Source of the DNA: Podospora comata
Lineage: Eukaryota > Ascomycota > Sordariomycetes > Sordariales > Podosporaceae
Assembly: GCA_017354895.1 (NCBI GenBank)
Contig: CP071495.1
Coordinates: forward strand, 3,269,001-3,333,000
DNA: 64,000 nucleotides
Direction of reading: 5' to 3'
Position 1 is the stretch's first letter. Each line of letters begins with the position of its first letter. Made by a program: the position numbers and the translations under genes. Shown one piece after another: positions 12,500-22,527 of the stretch. The notes under the pieces were generated by a model. The model was not told the origin of the DNA and searched no databases. It saw only the letters and a program-made list of their open reading frames with translations.

Positions 12500-13039
12500 T
12501 GTAGATATGTTCTGGTTGTCTTTGAAAAGGCCAAGCTGCCTGTTATCTTGGAGGGAGGTAAGGCTGGTTCTTTTGCTGTCTTTTCCTAAAGAGGCCAGAC
12601 CATGATATATACAGACGCCTAGCTGTTCATAGATGGTAGGTGGCAGTGAAATATTCCCTCGGAATGGCCCCCGGGCAACAAAACTTTTTGTCATCAAACT
12701 GACTTCCAAAGTAGGGAGGGGCCTGAGTCCTGGTGGCTGAACAAATGGTGGCTATTTTCTTTCCAGACCCTGGTTTATTTCTCTTGCTATGACCTATCTC
12801 CTACACCATTGTGTATCCTAGATCCATTGCCACCGGTTGAACAACCATGTAGGTGGAAATGTAAGCCTATTATGTCAACAAACAAGCACATCCCGAAGCA
12901 AACTATGACGAACCGGAATCTCTTTTATTTTCCAAACCATCCAACTCCAGACAATGAACTTGACGAAAGATTACACACAAAAGATCCCCCATCCCCCCAT
13001 CCCACCACATCTATACACAATCCTCACCTCACCCCCTTC
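11045..13039. other. Intergenic region after the LPMO gene
   Basis: Two kilobases between the LPMO stop and the convergent aminotransferase stop. It should contain the two 3' UTRs. It holds a T-rich run at 12457-12493 and a 169-codon ATG-initiated frame at 11724-12233 whose product shows no family features. Confidence 0.6.
12457..12493 (+). repeat. Poly(T) tract
   Basis: About 37 bases, all T except one C, in non-coding DNA; a likely slippage site. Confidence 0.95.
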
Positions 13040-14407
13040 TTACTCCCTCGTCGCCCTGATAGCATTCTCCAACTTCTCCAACCCCTCCTTAATCTGCCCC
13101 TCCTCGATCGTCAACGCCGGCACGAACCTCAACGTGTTCGTTCCGGCAGTGATGACCAACAAACCCCTCTCCCTCGCCGCCTTGACAATCCCCGCCGGGT
13201 CCTCACTCAACTGCAACCCCAAAATCAACCCCTTCCCCCTCACCTCCTTGACCAACTCCGGCCACTCCCCCCTCCACCTCTCAAACGTCTCCCTGAAGAT
13301 CTTCTCCTTCCTCTTAACCCCCTCCAGCAGCTTCTCATCCCCCAACCTCTCCACGATATTACAAGCCAACCGACAAGCCAACGGGTTCCCCCCAAACGTA
13401 GTCCCATGATCCCCCACCTTGATCCTCTCCCCAACCCTCTCGTTAATTATCGTAGCCCCAATAGGGAACCCATTCCCCAACGCCTTCGCCGTGGTCAAAA
13501 TATCCGGGTGTGCCTCCTTCGGCAGATGCCCATGCGCCCAAAACTGCCCCGTCCGTCCCAACCCACACTGAATCTCATCGTAATGCACCAACGCCCCCAC
13601 CTCCCTGCACCGTCTCGCCAACCTCACCAAAAACTCATCCCCCGCCGGCGTGACCCCCCCCTCCCCCTGAATCGGCTCAACAATAACACTGCATGTCCGT
13701 TCCGTCACCAGCCCATCGATCCCAGCAATGTCATTCAGCTCCCCCACCCTAAAACCCGGAACCATGGGCGCAAACGGCTCCTGATACTTGGGGTTAGGCG
13801 TCGCCGACAGAGACCCCATCGTCCGGCCGTGAAACGCGTTCCTGAAGCTGACTATCTCCACCTTTTGCCCGCTCGGATCGACAACCTTGCCGACTTTTCT
13901 CGCGAATTTGATCCCCGCCTCGTTGGCCTCGCTGCCGGAATTGCAGACGAATACCTGGGCTGCGTCGTGCATGCCCCCCTTTTCCCTCGTCAACCCCACC
14001 AGCTTTTTGGATAGTTCCCCCACCCAAGAGTTGTAGTAAAGATTGGAGCAGTGAGTCAGCGTGGTGGCCTGGTCGGCCATGATGGCGCAGAGTTGGGGGT
14101 CGTTGTGCCCGAGGGAGTTGACGGCGATGCCGCCCGTGAAGTCGAGGTACTCCCTGCCGGCCGCGTCCCAGATCAGGGAGCCGGAGGCTTTGGTGAAGAC
14201 GATGGGGGGGCGGGAGTAGGTCGTCACCATGTATGGGGAGGTGGAGTCGATGAGGGATTGGGATTTGGAGCTGCCCGGCATGACGTCTGGGTGCGTGATT
14301 TCCTTGTATTTGGGGACGGTGGCAGTGCTGGCTAGCCTCGTTGATACCAGGGAGCAGCAGCGCCTGCTCGCCGTGGCGGCGAGGCGGAGGGTGGGACGGA
14401 GGGACAT
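13040..14407 (-). CDS. ARG8: Acetylornithine aminotransferase, mitochondrial
   Basis: PLP enzyme of arginine synthesis that transfers the amino group of glutamate to N-acetylglutamate semialdehyde in the mitochondrial matrix. Single exon, 455 residues. The N-terminus is rich in Arg, Ser and Ala (MSLRPTLRLAATASRRC), as expected for an import presequence. Class-III aminotransferase features follow: DFTGGIAVNSLGH, the phosphate-binding VCNSGSEANEAGIKFARK, FHGRTMGS, PIQGEGGVTPA, YDEIQCGLGRTG, and the PLP-lysine region TTAKALGNGFPIGA. The C-terminal block TNTLRFVPALTI is also typical. ATG 14407 is the first in-frame ATG and places the presequence correctly. The sense strand is strongly C-rich in the 5' half and G-rich in the 3' half. 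It lies beside the glutamate decarboxylase gene in the same orientation. Confidence 0.95.
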   Translation of the reverse strand: MSLRPTLRLAATASRRCCSLVSTRLASTATVPKYKEITHPDVMPGSSKSQSLIDSTSPYMVTTYSRPPIVFTKASGSLIWDAAGREYLDFTGGIAVNSLGHNDPQLCAIMADQATTLTHCSNLYYNSWVGELSKKLVGLTREKGGMHDAAQVFVCNSGSEANEAGIKFARKVGKVVDPSGQKVEIVSFRNAFHGRTMGSLSATPNPKYQEPFAPMVPGFRVGELNDIAGIDGLVTERTCSVIVEPIQGEGGVTPAGDEFLVRLARRCREVGALVHYDEIQCGLGRTGQFWAHGHLPKEAHPDILTTAKALGNGFPIGATIINERVGERIKVGDHGTTFGGNPLACRLACNIVERLGDEKLLEGVKRKEKIFRETFERWRGEWPELVKEVRGKGLILGLQLSEDPAGIVKAARERGLLVITAGTNTLRFVPALTIEEGQIKEGLEKLENAIRATRE

Positions 14408-15000
14408 GATGAAGACTTAAAAAATAAAATAAAAAAAAAGAAGAAAAGCCGGTGAAGTTAAGGGTTGGGGTGTGATACCGACAAATAGAGTTGGATGGAG
14501 TTGGAAAAAGTCCAACAGCGCGCAGGAAAAAAAAGCAATTGAGTTTTGAGAGATCAATCAATTGCAAAAGGCGCGGCGTCGACGACTTTAAGAACAGGAG
14601 GAGGTGGATGAAAGTGACTCAAGAAAGATCCCAGTGACTCCATTGACTGTTGTGACTGTCCAACCCACTTCGCATCTTATCAGATCAGTACCTGAGAAAA
14701 TCTGTCAAGCGATGTCGGGGATGCGCCCGCAAAGGCGCGTGCCCCACTGCAACGGACGGGACTTGGCTCGCTTATCGATAGCACAACCCCCTGTCAATTG
14801 AGACAATGATTGGGTCATCAAGGTTCTCATTTTCTGTCTCTCGAATATATACGCATACACGACATCATGACGGACATGCAATCTTCAGCGTCAACAACTT
14901 CTGTCCACTGGGCAGCTCCACACTGAGAGAAGCCTTCTTTCCCCTCCCCACCAAAGTCCCCTGCATTCTCAAGAGTGTGACAGCCCGCTCGGGCCTCTCC
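14408..15000. promoter_or_regulatory. Promoter region of ARG8, which also abuts the GAD 3' end
   Basis: About 590 bp between the ARG8 start and the GAD stop; both genes are on the - strand. It must hold the ARG8 promoter and the GAD 3' UTR. It contains the TGACTCA/TGACTC elements described separately and a purine-rich run just before the ARG8 start. Confidence 0.7.
14615..14640. promoter_or_regulatory. CPC1/Gcn4-type sites upstream of ARG8
   Basis: A perfect TGACTCA lies at 14615-14621, with a second TGACTC at 14635-14640, about 210-230 bp upstream of the ARG8 start. TGACTCA is the consensus of the bZIP activator of general amino-acid control (Gcn4 in yeast, CPC1 in Neurospora), which is known to induce arginine genes. 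The site match is seen; its use is inferred. Confidence 0.7.
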
Positions 15001-16853
15001 TTAGCAGATAGCGTGAGTTTTGCCTGTCTTCCCCTGAAGAGAATGTTTTTCCTTCTGTGTAAGTGGTCAGCATCACTTCTTCCGACAAAAAAACATAACA
15101 AAAGACGTTGCAAATGGTCTTGAAAAAGGGGAGCACAGGACCTTACCCGATACTTGGGGTGGTTGTGTGAGGCTTTCCCGCTCGAGGTGTTGTGCTTGTG
15201 GATGAAGTCCTGCTGCTTCTTGATGCTGTCCTGGTCCATCTGTCCGAGAAGCTGTTGACTCTGCTTGATATCAGTGATGAGGCTGTCGCATCGACTGTGC
15301 GTGAAATCCTCGCGAACGACTACGCGGAGCATCTTGAGGTTCTTGGTGTTGGGCGCCATGGTATACGCGGGGACAACCCAGCCGCGAACGCGCAACTGGT
15401 GAGCGAGGGCGAACTCGTCATAGTTGCGGTCTTCTTGGGGCGGGAGACGGAAGGCTACTAGTGGCAGACCCTCGCCCGACTTCTTGGACATGATGATGAA
15501 GCCGAGAGCCTCGAGAGAGTCTGACAAGTAATTGGCCGTCCGCGTCAGGTTGCTCATGATGGCCCTGTACCCGTGTTTCCCAAGTCTGATGAGCTGATAG
15601 TACTGGCCAATGACCTGACTGGCCCCTTTGCTGAAGTTGAGGGTGAAGGAAGCTTGATCGGCGCCGAGGTAGTTGATGTTGAAGACGAGCTCTTGGGGCA
15701 AGAACTCGGCGCTCCTCCACACAACCCAACCAACACCAGGGTAGACGAGACCATACTAGATCCATGGTCAGCAAAGTCCAAGTGTTTTTCTCAGGGGTCT
15801 TGACAAACCTTGTGCCCAGACACGTTGATGGAAACGACATGTTCCAGTCTGAAATCCCATTCAAGGTCTGGCACGACAAATGGTGCCACAAACCCACCGC
15901 TGGCAGCATCGACGTGAATCGGCGTGTTCAACCCCTTCTTGGTCAACAAGTCATCGACAGCCTTGACATCCTCATACTCGCCGGTATAAGTCGTCCCGAG
16001 AATCACGCAGATGCCAATAGTGTTCTCATCGACAAGATTGACAGCCTCCTCGGGGTCAATGACATATCGCTCCTCGGTGCAGTACACCAACTTCTCCTCC
16101 ACCTCGAAATAGCGCGCCGCCTTCTCCCAGCACACCTGAACGGCCGACGACATGACAATGTTGGGTCTGTCGTACGGCTTGCCCTCCTCTATCCTCTTGT
16201 TCTTCCAGCGCCTCTTCATCGCAAGCACAGCCAACATGATGGCTTCACTGCTACCGACGCAGGAAGTGCCAATAGCGCCGACATCGTCTTCGACGCCCAT
16301 CGGGGCGTGAAACAGTCTCCCGATCATGGAGACGCATCGGTTCTGAATGTCGGCCGACTGGGGGTACTCTTCATAGTCGATGAAGTTTTTTGAGAAGGAC
16401 TCGGTCATGAGCTTTTCCGCTTCTTCCTCCTACATGCAGTGTTAGCGCATGTTTGAGCTGCTCTTGATAGGGGGTACATACCATATAAGTCGTGACAAAA
16501 GAAGCCAAACTGTGGCACAACATGCAGCCGTTAGCATTCCGAAGCAGGAACAGCAGCGCACGGATAGTCGCTCGGAGCCGAACGGCCGAACGTGATATGA
16601 GGACTTACTTCAAAATGGGGTTGCCGTCCAGGCTCAAATGGTCCTTGATCAAGCGGTAGGCCACATCTTTGGACATCTCGGCCTCGGGCATCTCGTGCTT
16701 GGGGAGGTCTCTGGCGGCAAACCGGGAGCCGTAGACGCTAGTGGTGAAGTTGTCATCGTCATTGACAAGCTGGAGGTGGACCTTTTTGATGCCACCAGCC
16801 AGCTTGCCGTCGACGACCTGGTTCTCGTCGGGGATGGTCGAAAGGTGTACCAT
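15001..16853 (-). CDS. Glutamate decarboxylase
   Basis: PLP enzyme that converts glutamate to GABA and CO2, the first step of the GABA shunt. Five exons on the - strand: 16853-16609, 16509-16482, 16429-15809, 15755-15147 and 15054-15001, giving 518 residues. Every donor and acceptor restores frame: the short second exon encodes LASFVTTYM and the last encodes [17 protein letters not shown]. Group-II decarboxylase landmarks are [35 protein letters not shown], and SINVSGHK with the PLP lysine at about residue 298, exactly at the end of exon 3. The start is ATG 16853; a nearby in-frame TTG at 16862 is not needed. A TATA box lies about 125 bp upstream. The C-terminus is Lys-rich and lacks an obvious long calmodulin-binding helix. 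Confidence 0.95.
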
Positions 16854-16977
16854 CTTGGACAACCTCGGGAGAGTGTATGTTCTATTGCTGAAATGATATT
16901 GCGCAAAGCGATGAGGAGGGGTCTGAGCAAAACAGACAGAGTGGAAATCTCCTTCACAGTGCTAGTTGGAGGAGGGA

Positions 16978-16984
16978 TTTTATA
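16978..16984 (-). promoter_or_regulatory. TATA box of the glutamate decarboxylase gene
   Basis: TATAAAA on the - strand, about 125 bp upstream of the start codon, a typical distance for a regulated fungal promoter with a short leader. Confidence 0.5.
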
Positions 16985-18372
16985 CTCGACAAACAGTCTA
17001 GCAGCTACCTAGAACAGGAACGGGGACGTCTGTTGGCATGCCCTCTTTGTCAGCTGCTGCGCAACACTGGACTGGCAAGAGTTGAGCGTGGGGAGCTTTT
17101 GCCCCGGTCATCTCATGATTGTCACGTTTGGGGTTCTACAGGCGGAAATTGGCACACAACTGACCGATTTCCACGTTGGGCAAAGCCACGTCGATTGAAG
17201 CCTCGTTGGGCCTCCACGTTTGTTTTGCGAGAATCGTGAGATGAAGAAGAGAAGAGGGGAGGCCGCCCCCCGAGCTTGCTTCCGCAGTAGGAAGGAGGGG
17301 TTGAGGGGAAGCAGCAGCTCCTCGAACGAGTGCGGACGGACACAAAGCCCACACAAGTCCGAAGTTTAGTGAACACCTTGCATTAGTGGTGACGCAGCTC
17401 CCGCAAAGCTTGTCGTCTGGAGCAAATCGAAGGCCGTTGGAGGCGACATTTCCATGCATCTCGCATGCTTTGCCAGCCCTGCCTGCATCCAGGCTGAGCG
17501 GGGTCCCACACACCTCAATTCTCTATTTCTCGACCAACTCAACGTAGCACTGAGATCCAATGTTTTGTGATTGAGGGCTTGTGTTGCAGGTTGAAACTGT
17601 CCCTTCATAACTGCTGCGATGTGCTCAAGAATGCAATGACATCACATCACCGAGACCGGAAAGAGATATATCGTTTGGGAAGGTGCCTCTCCCAGACTTG
17701 GGCATTTTTCAGACCTCACTCAATGGAGATGAGGAAAGAGCGTATGGGAGGTTTAGGCAGGAGCAGAGGTCCCCCAAACCGATCAAGAATTTTGAGAAAT
17801 TGGGAGCCAGTTTGATTCCTTGATGTTCCATTCCAGCTCAGCCTTGACATGTGGTTCGATGCGTGGTTGAGATCACGGTCATGTACTCTTTACCGGTTGC
17901 GAGCCCTTCCAACACGGCCCAGACCCCTATTCCAACGTGTGACAATCTACAACGAGCTTTCCCTCATTTAACAACATCTATCTATATCTGACGCATTTGT
18001 CACCGAAAAGAAGAGCATGCGGCTTTGCCAGAATGGAACATCGGATGTCGATGCCGGTGACACAAACACTCTCCACCAATCAGAGCTTTGGTAACGCACC
18101 GAAGGATCAAGCCACTATTCCCATTAAACCCTTGGATTGTTCAAAAGGACCATCCGGCCCAGATTGTCTGGAGATTCTGACGTCGCCAATATTTCACAGT
18201 TTTGAGCTGGTGTTGCTACTGCCAGCTCAGTCGGTGTGTCGAAACCTCCTCCCGTTCTGCTGTCCAAACACCTTTGACCATGTCGACAGTCGGTGATGCA
18301 AATCAATTCCGCCAAGAGACATTAATCATTAAGCCTAGCGTTCAAAATCGCCAAAACCACGGCTCATCCTCT
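16985..18372. other. Intergenic region between GAD and the formamidase-like gene
   Basis: Contains the distal GAD promoter and the 3' side of the next gene. Only short overlapping frames are present, and I see no recognisable gene or RNA. A CCAATCAGA element occurs at 18076-18084. Confidence 0.6.
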
Positions 18373-19518
18373 TCACATCAAACCCGATACAACATCGTAC
18401 AATATCTCGGCCAACCTGTCACCCTTCTTCCAGATATCATCATGATCACCGCCAGCCTCCATTTCCCGAATATTTAAAGACGATGATTTGCTCAGGTAGG
18501 CCCCCATCTTTTCGAGCTGGGCGTACGGCACCAGGCTGTCCTCACGACTCTGGGCCAGAACGACTTGTTTCCCTTCCTGCCATTCGCTTGTCCAATCGTC
18601 TGCCGTGGCAGGACAGGCATCTTTCCAGACGGTCTCGTCGTCTCCAAAAGCGCCACGAGTAAACTCCTCATACGCATCTCTCAGGCCAGCATATTCGGGC
18701 GGTGGCATGGTGATGAAGCCAGCCAAGTCGTACAGCCCGTTCAGACCAACGATAACGGTGGGCTTCACGATGGCAGTGTCGAGGCCCCATCGCGAGGGGG
18801 CCATGACTGCTTGGAATGCGAGGGTTGCTCCACAGCTATGACCGGATAACAACCATGACCCAGTTGCACCACCCAAACGCTGGAGGAATGCCAGGCCACC
18901 TAGGACGTCGCTGATGTGATCTGGGTGTCTGGCCTCTCGATTCGGGTCTCGCCCTCCGGTAGGGTGGTTGGGGTGGGGGGAGAGCCGGTAGTTGAGGGAT
19001 GCCACACCGGCGATGGGAACCGAGCCCTTGGAAAAGGAACTGGCGGCTGCTTGAAGGAGATTGATAGCTGTTGGGGAGAACGACGAGGCGTCAATCATGG
19101 GGTCGCGCCAGGCTCCGCCATGGATGTAGACGATCCAGTGTCCTGACTGAGAAGGGAGGGAAGGGGCATCAGGAGCCTGCGGGGTTGCATATCCAGGGGT
19201 GCCCGAAGCGGGAAGCCAAACGTCAAGCGTCTGGAGTGACAAACCACTGTTATCGACGCCCCCAGGAATGTAGGGGACTTGAGATTTGCGCCAGCCGAGG
19301 ACCTTGCCGCTTTCTTCGTCTACCACAGACGTCCAGGGTACTGAAGCCCATGCCAGCTGGTCTTTCTCCGACAGCGATGGCATCGTTGCGGTCGTTGTCT
19401 TGTCGGACTTGGATTGTGCACCTGCCGCCGTTGGGAAACCCGAAGACGCGGACCCGGAACAATCGAAGCCATGGCGTCGGCGAACCTTGACCACGATTTG
19501 GCTCAAGCGCCTCCACAT
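18373..19518 (-). CDS. BNA7: Kynurenine-formamidase-like alpha/beta hydrolase
   Basis: Kynurenine formamidases hydrolyse N-formylkynurenine in the tryptophan-to-NAD route. The single exon encodes the HGGxW signature (WIVYIHGGAWRDP), the nucleophile elbow GHSCGA, LNGLYDLAGF, and a C-terminal acid/His region (EAGGDHDDIWK); together these match the Bna7-type layout. Length is 381 residues from ATG 19518, or 336 from ATG 19383 (MPSLSEKDQLAWASVPW). The family's usual N-terminus begins close to the second ATG, so the first 45 residues, which are Arg-rich, may be a targeting peptide or 5' UTR. Other fungal alpha/beta hydrolases share HGGxW, so the substrate is inferred. Confidence 0.8.
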   Translation of the reverse strand: MWRRLSQIVVKVRRRHGFDCSGSASSGFPTAAGAQSKSDKTTTATMPSLSEKDQLAWASVPWTSVVDEESGKVLGWRKSQVPYIPGGVDNSGLSLQTLDVWLPASGTPGYATPQAPDAPSLPSQSGHWIVYIHGGAWRDPMIDASSFSPTAINLLQAAASSFSKGSVPIAGVASLNYRLSPHPNHPTGGRDPNREARHPDHISDVLGGLAFLQRLGGATGSWLLSGHSCGATLAFQAVMAPSRWGLDTAIVKPTVIVGLNGLYDLAGFITMPPPEYAGLRDAYEEFTRGAFGDDETVWKDACPATADDWTSEWQEGKQVVLAQSREDSLVPYAQLEKMGAYLSKSSSLNIREMEAGGDHDDIWKKGDRLAEILYDVVSGLM

Positions 19519-20967
19519 GGCGGTGGACAGTGGATTGTGTGGACCTGACAAGGACTTCTTTTTAGCTTTCTAGGTGGCGCCGATCGGATCCGGTCTGCAG
19601 TCCGGGATGCACTTCCGGTCCGTATGCTCCGGCTTGGGCGGAGACAAAGAAGGCAGACGTATAAAGTCAACAAAAAACAACGGGGATATGGCTTGCAAAA
19701 AGTCAACCGCCGATGATGGAGGACTTGGGGATGGTGAACATTAGCACAACAACGACGGTGATGTCATGGTCAAGTAGGCGGCCGTTATCTCTGTTTGCGC
19801 TGTTTACTCGCCTTCCATCCGTGGCGGCCGACGAGCCGACAAATGCCGCGTATTTTCACGGCTTACCAATTCGCATACTACCCGCGTGCATTCTGTACAG
19901 TGTGGGTGTGAAACAGAACGTTGGTTGAAAGAAACATGGTGCAGACAAATCGGAGTGCGAACCGAATTGGGGCCCGGAACTCGGAACGGGAGGTGCGCTG
20001 TTTTCGGAAGCGGCCGAACGAACTGTGTGTATTTCCGGGGGGGAGGTTACGTAACATTGCGTTGTGTGCGGGTGTAATGTTACCGGATGGTATTGTAAAG
20101 AGTGGTATCAGGGGTATGTTATTGCTGAAACCAACAGCAACGGGCACACAAGACGAGACAGCCGCAGCCGCAGCCCCAGTCGCAGCCACACCACAAAATG
20201 TATGTGCTATAAAAAGCGAGAATGTGTTTTGATTGTATATATATCGAGAGTATCTAGGCAGATTTCCGACATGGTCGATTGATTAAGACCCCGCAAAAAT
20301 ATATATAAGTTTCTTCTTGGATGGTGTGGGGTTGTTTTTATTCCGATAGGTTCGGGATTTTTTTGAGGGAGGGGATAAAAGGGTTGAGGGAGATGGTGGG
20401 TGGGTTAATATGGGAGGTGTGGGACTTGGACCGGGAGGATGGGAATGGGAGAGTGACGATCAGTTGTTCTGGATTTTTGGGGGGAGGGATGTTGGTGCGG
20501 TAGTTGAAGGGGAGGATAAAGGGGGTTTTCGGTGGGTAGTTTTGATGACCGGGGAATAATGAGGAAAACGTGGTTTAGATTGGTGTTATTGGGGGTGAAA
20601 GGGGGGCGAGATTGTTGCTGGGGGTTTATGAGGTAGGATATATATATGGTGGGATACTATAGCTGTGGTGGGAATGGTAGATGTAGGTGCGCTTGAGGAA
20701 GAGGGGGATGGGATATTACTCCGTTGTTTATATAAACCATGACTTGGGCGTGTTGTGCCGTGATCCGGGTGCTTCTACTATCGTTATCACCTCAAGACTT
20801 GGTGAGAGGTTGGGATGAGACAGACATGATCGTACGTGAGAGAAAGCATTGGTATGTCGTAAGATGCCTCTCGGATATATGCTGTCTTGCATTTTAGATG
20901 GGTGTCTTGTGTGAGCAGTGATAGGCTTGTAAGAGAGCTAGCCAATTTGTGTAGGTATTGTTTCTAG
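19519..20967. other. Intergenic region upstream of the formamidase-like gene
   Basis: Contains the formamidase-gene promoter. From 20290 onward the + strand is unusually rich in GGG/GAT/GTT. No gene is supportable. Confidence 0.6.
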
Positions 20968-21495
20968 GAGAAATTCTAGCCGGGCATCTCCCCCTAGCTA
21001 ACCGGGCACACCCCATGGGGGTTAGGGCTCTGTATGGCCCCTGACTTTGATATGATATTCTTAACGACTTTTTCCCATCACCTCTACCATTGATAACTAC
21101 AACTGTTACTGCCCTGCATTTTGCCCCATATAAATTCTCTATATAGATAAATATTTATATATACTATAGTCAAGCTATAAATCAAATACAATTGGCACTG
21201 CCTATAGGTAATGCCGCTTTAAAATCAATAGCTAGCTAAACTACTAGCTAAAGCTGTGGGTAAGATTGTAGTTAGCTAGCTAAAGGCTGTGAGTGAGGTT
21301 GTAATTAAAGTAATTTGTAAGGCGCATTTATTTGCTAGAAGGTAGGGAATTAAGCAGTATGGCCTGAAGTATATAGGTTGCGTAGGAGTAAGTGGTTGAT
21401 GGAGTTGGAATTTCAGGCGCTGTACAGAACCCCAGCTCCTATGGGGGGTGAGGTGCCCAGTAAGTCAGGGGGGGATTGTCCGGCTAGAATTTCTC
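20968..21495. mobile_element. MITE-like element with long imperfect terminal inverted repeats
   Basis: The left end GAGAAATTCTAGCCGG (20968-20983) is exactly inverted at the right end (21480-21495). Beyond this 16-bp core the two ends keep pairing imperfectly for about 80 bp: the TGGGCAC/CGGGCAC, CCCCATRGG, TTCTGTA and CCTGA blocks recur in the same order. The interior is AT-rich, encodes nothing, and holds a diverged direct repeat of about 31 bp (21244-21274 and 21277-21307) whose copies differ largely by G/A changes. This fits a non-autonomous DNA transposon altered by repeat-induced point mutation. A clear target-site duplication was not found. Confidence 0.8.
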
Positions 21496-22526
21496 TTTTT
21501 TAAGATGTTGATAGAAAGATATTTTTTGAGGGTACCTATTTGTCGACGAGCCAAAACCTAAAGCGACGTGCGGTAGTTACCTATCTTACCACGTCGAGAG
21601 TCTAGTGGCATTGATGTAGAAGCTTGGGATGACCTTCGTATAAGAACCTGGGTTGGGCAGCTGGAGATCTGAAGAATGGTTTCCCCAAATGTGTTCCGTA
21701 GAATTATCTGACGAGGAGGCGGTCGAGGTATATGCACAAAAACAATGCCCGAGAACAAAGTCCCCCATCTCAAACACAGAATTTCACAAGCAACAGGGCA
21801 CTGCAACATTAAACCACAAAGTACATTTACACAAGTTTTTTATTCACCCTCTCTTTCAAGAGGATAAGAAGCTCTGACACAGAGCAACAAACCAAAAGCT
21901 GACTTTTCCCCTTCCCCTTAAACAACCCCTTCCCCCCCCCTTTGCCATTTAACCTCCTAATCCTCCATGAATGAACCCCCCTAGAATACCAGACAGGACA
22001 AGTAATGCAATGGTCACCAATCGACCATATGACCCAACCCCCCGCTCTAGAAAGTAGCAAAAAGCGCTATAACAAGCGCAACCCATTTTTTGCCTCCCAG
22101 CTGTTGTTGTGTACACACACCAAACACAAACATACTTAACATACAACCCAATCCAATCCAACCAACCGACCAACCGACCAACCAACCCTATACCCAAAAC
22201 TAAATATGGTATCAACAAAAAAACAAGAAGAATAACGTCATTATAGACATGAGAAATAAACCAAGAGAGAAAAAAATGTGCAAGAAATGAAGAGAGACTG
22301 TCCTCAAAAAAAAAAAAAAAAAAAACAAGAGAGAAGAACTGGAGGTATATCGTGTCGCGGGTGTAACAACAGGCGTATAGTTCGAGATGTGCTCTGTATC
22401 GGTGGTGATGTGGTATGTATAGTAATCCGGCCGTCAAACGTCATGGTATCATCTCTATGATATATCCCCCTCCCTTCCCTTCCCTTCCCATCTATTCATT
22501 TACACCCGCCCCGCCCCGCCCCGCCC
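21496..22526. other. 3' flank of the Zn2Cys6 gene
   Basis: No gene seen. It holds a (ACCA/ACCG) tract at 22158-22188, a poly(A) run at 22306-22324, and pentanucleotide pyrimidine tracts (CCCTT then CCCGC units) at 22480-22526 that directly abut the stop codon of the transcription-factor gene. Confidence 0.7.
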
Positions 22527-22527
22527 C
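22480..22527 (+). repeat. Adjacent (CCCTT)n and (CCCGC)n tracts at a stop codon
   Basis: About three to four CCCTT units are followed shortly by four CCCGC units ending one base before the TAG of the Zn2Cys6 gene; on the sense mRNA this is a G-rich 3' UTR start (GGGCGGGGCGGGG). Confidence 0.9.

Noticed and set aside
12809-14014. 401-codon + strand frame over ARG8
   Set aside because: It is the antisense shadow of the strongly supported aminotransferase gene.
19521-19551. In-frame TTG upstream start for the formamidase-like gene
   Set aside because: ATG codons at 19518 and 19383 are available and fit the family better.
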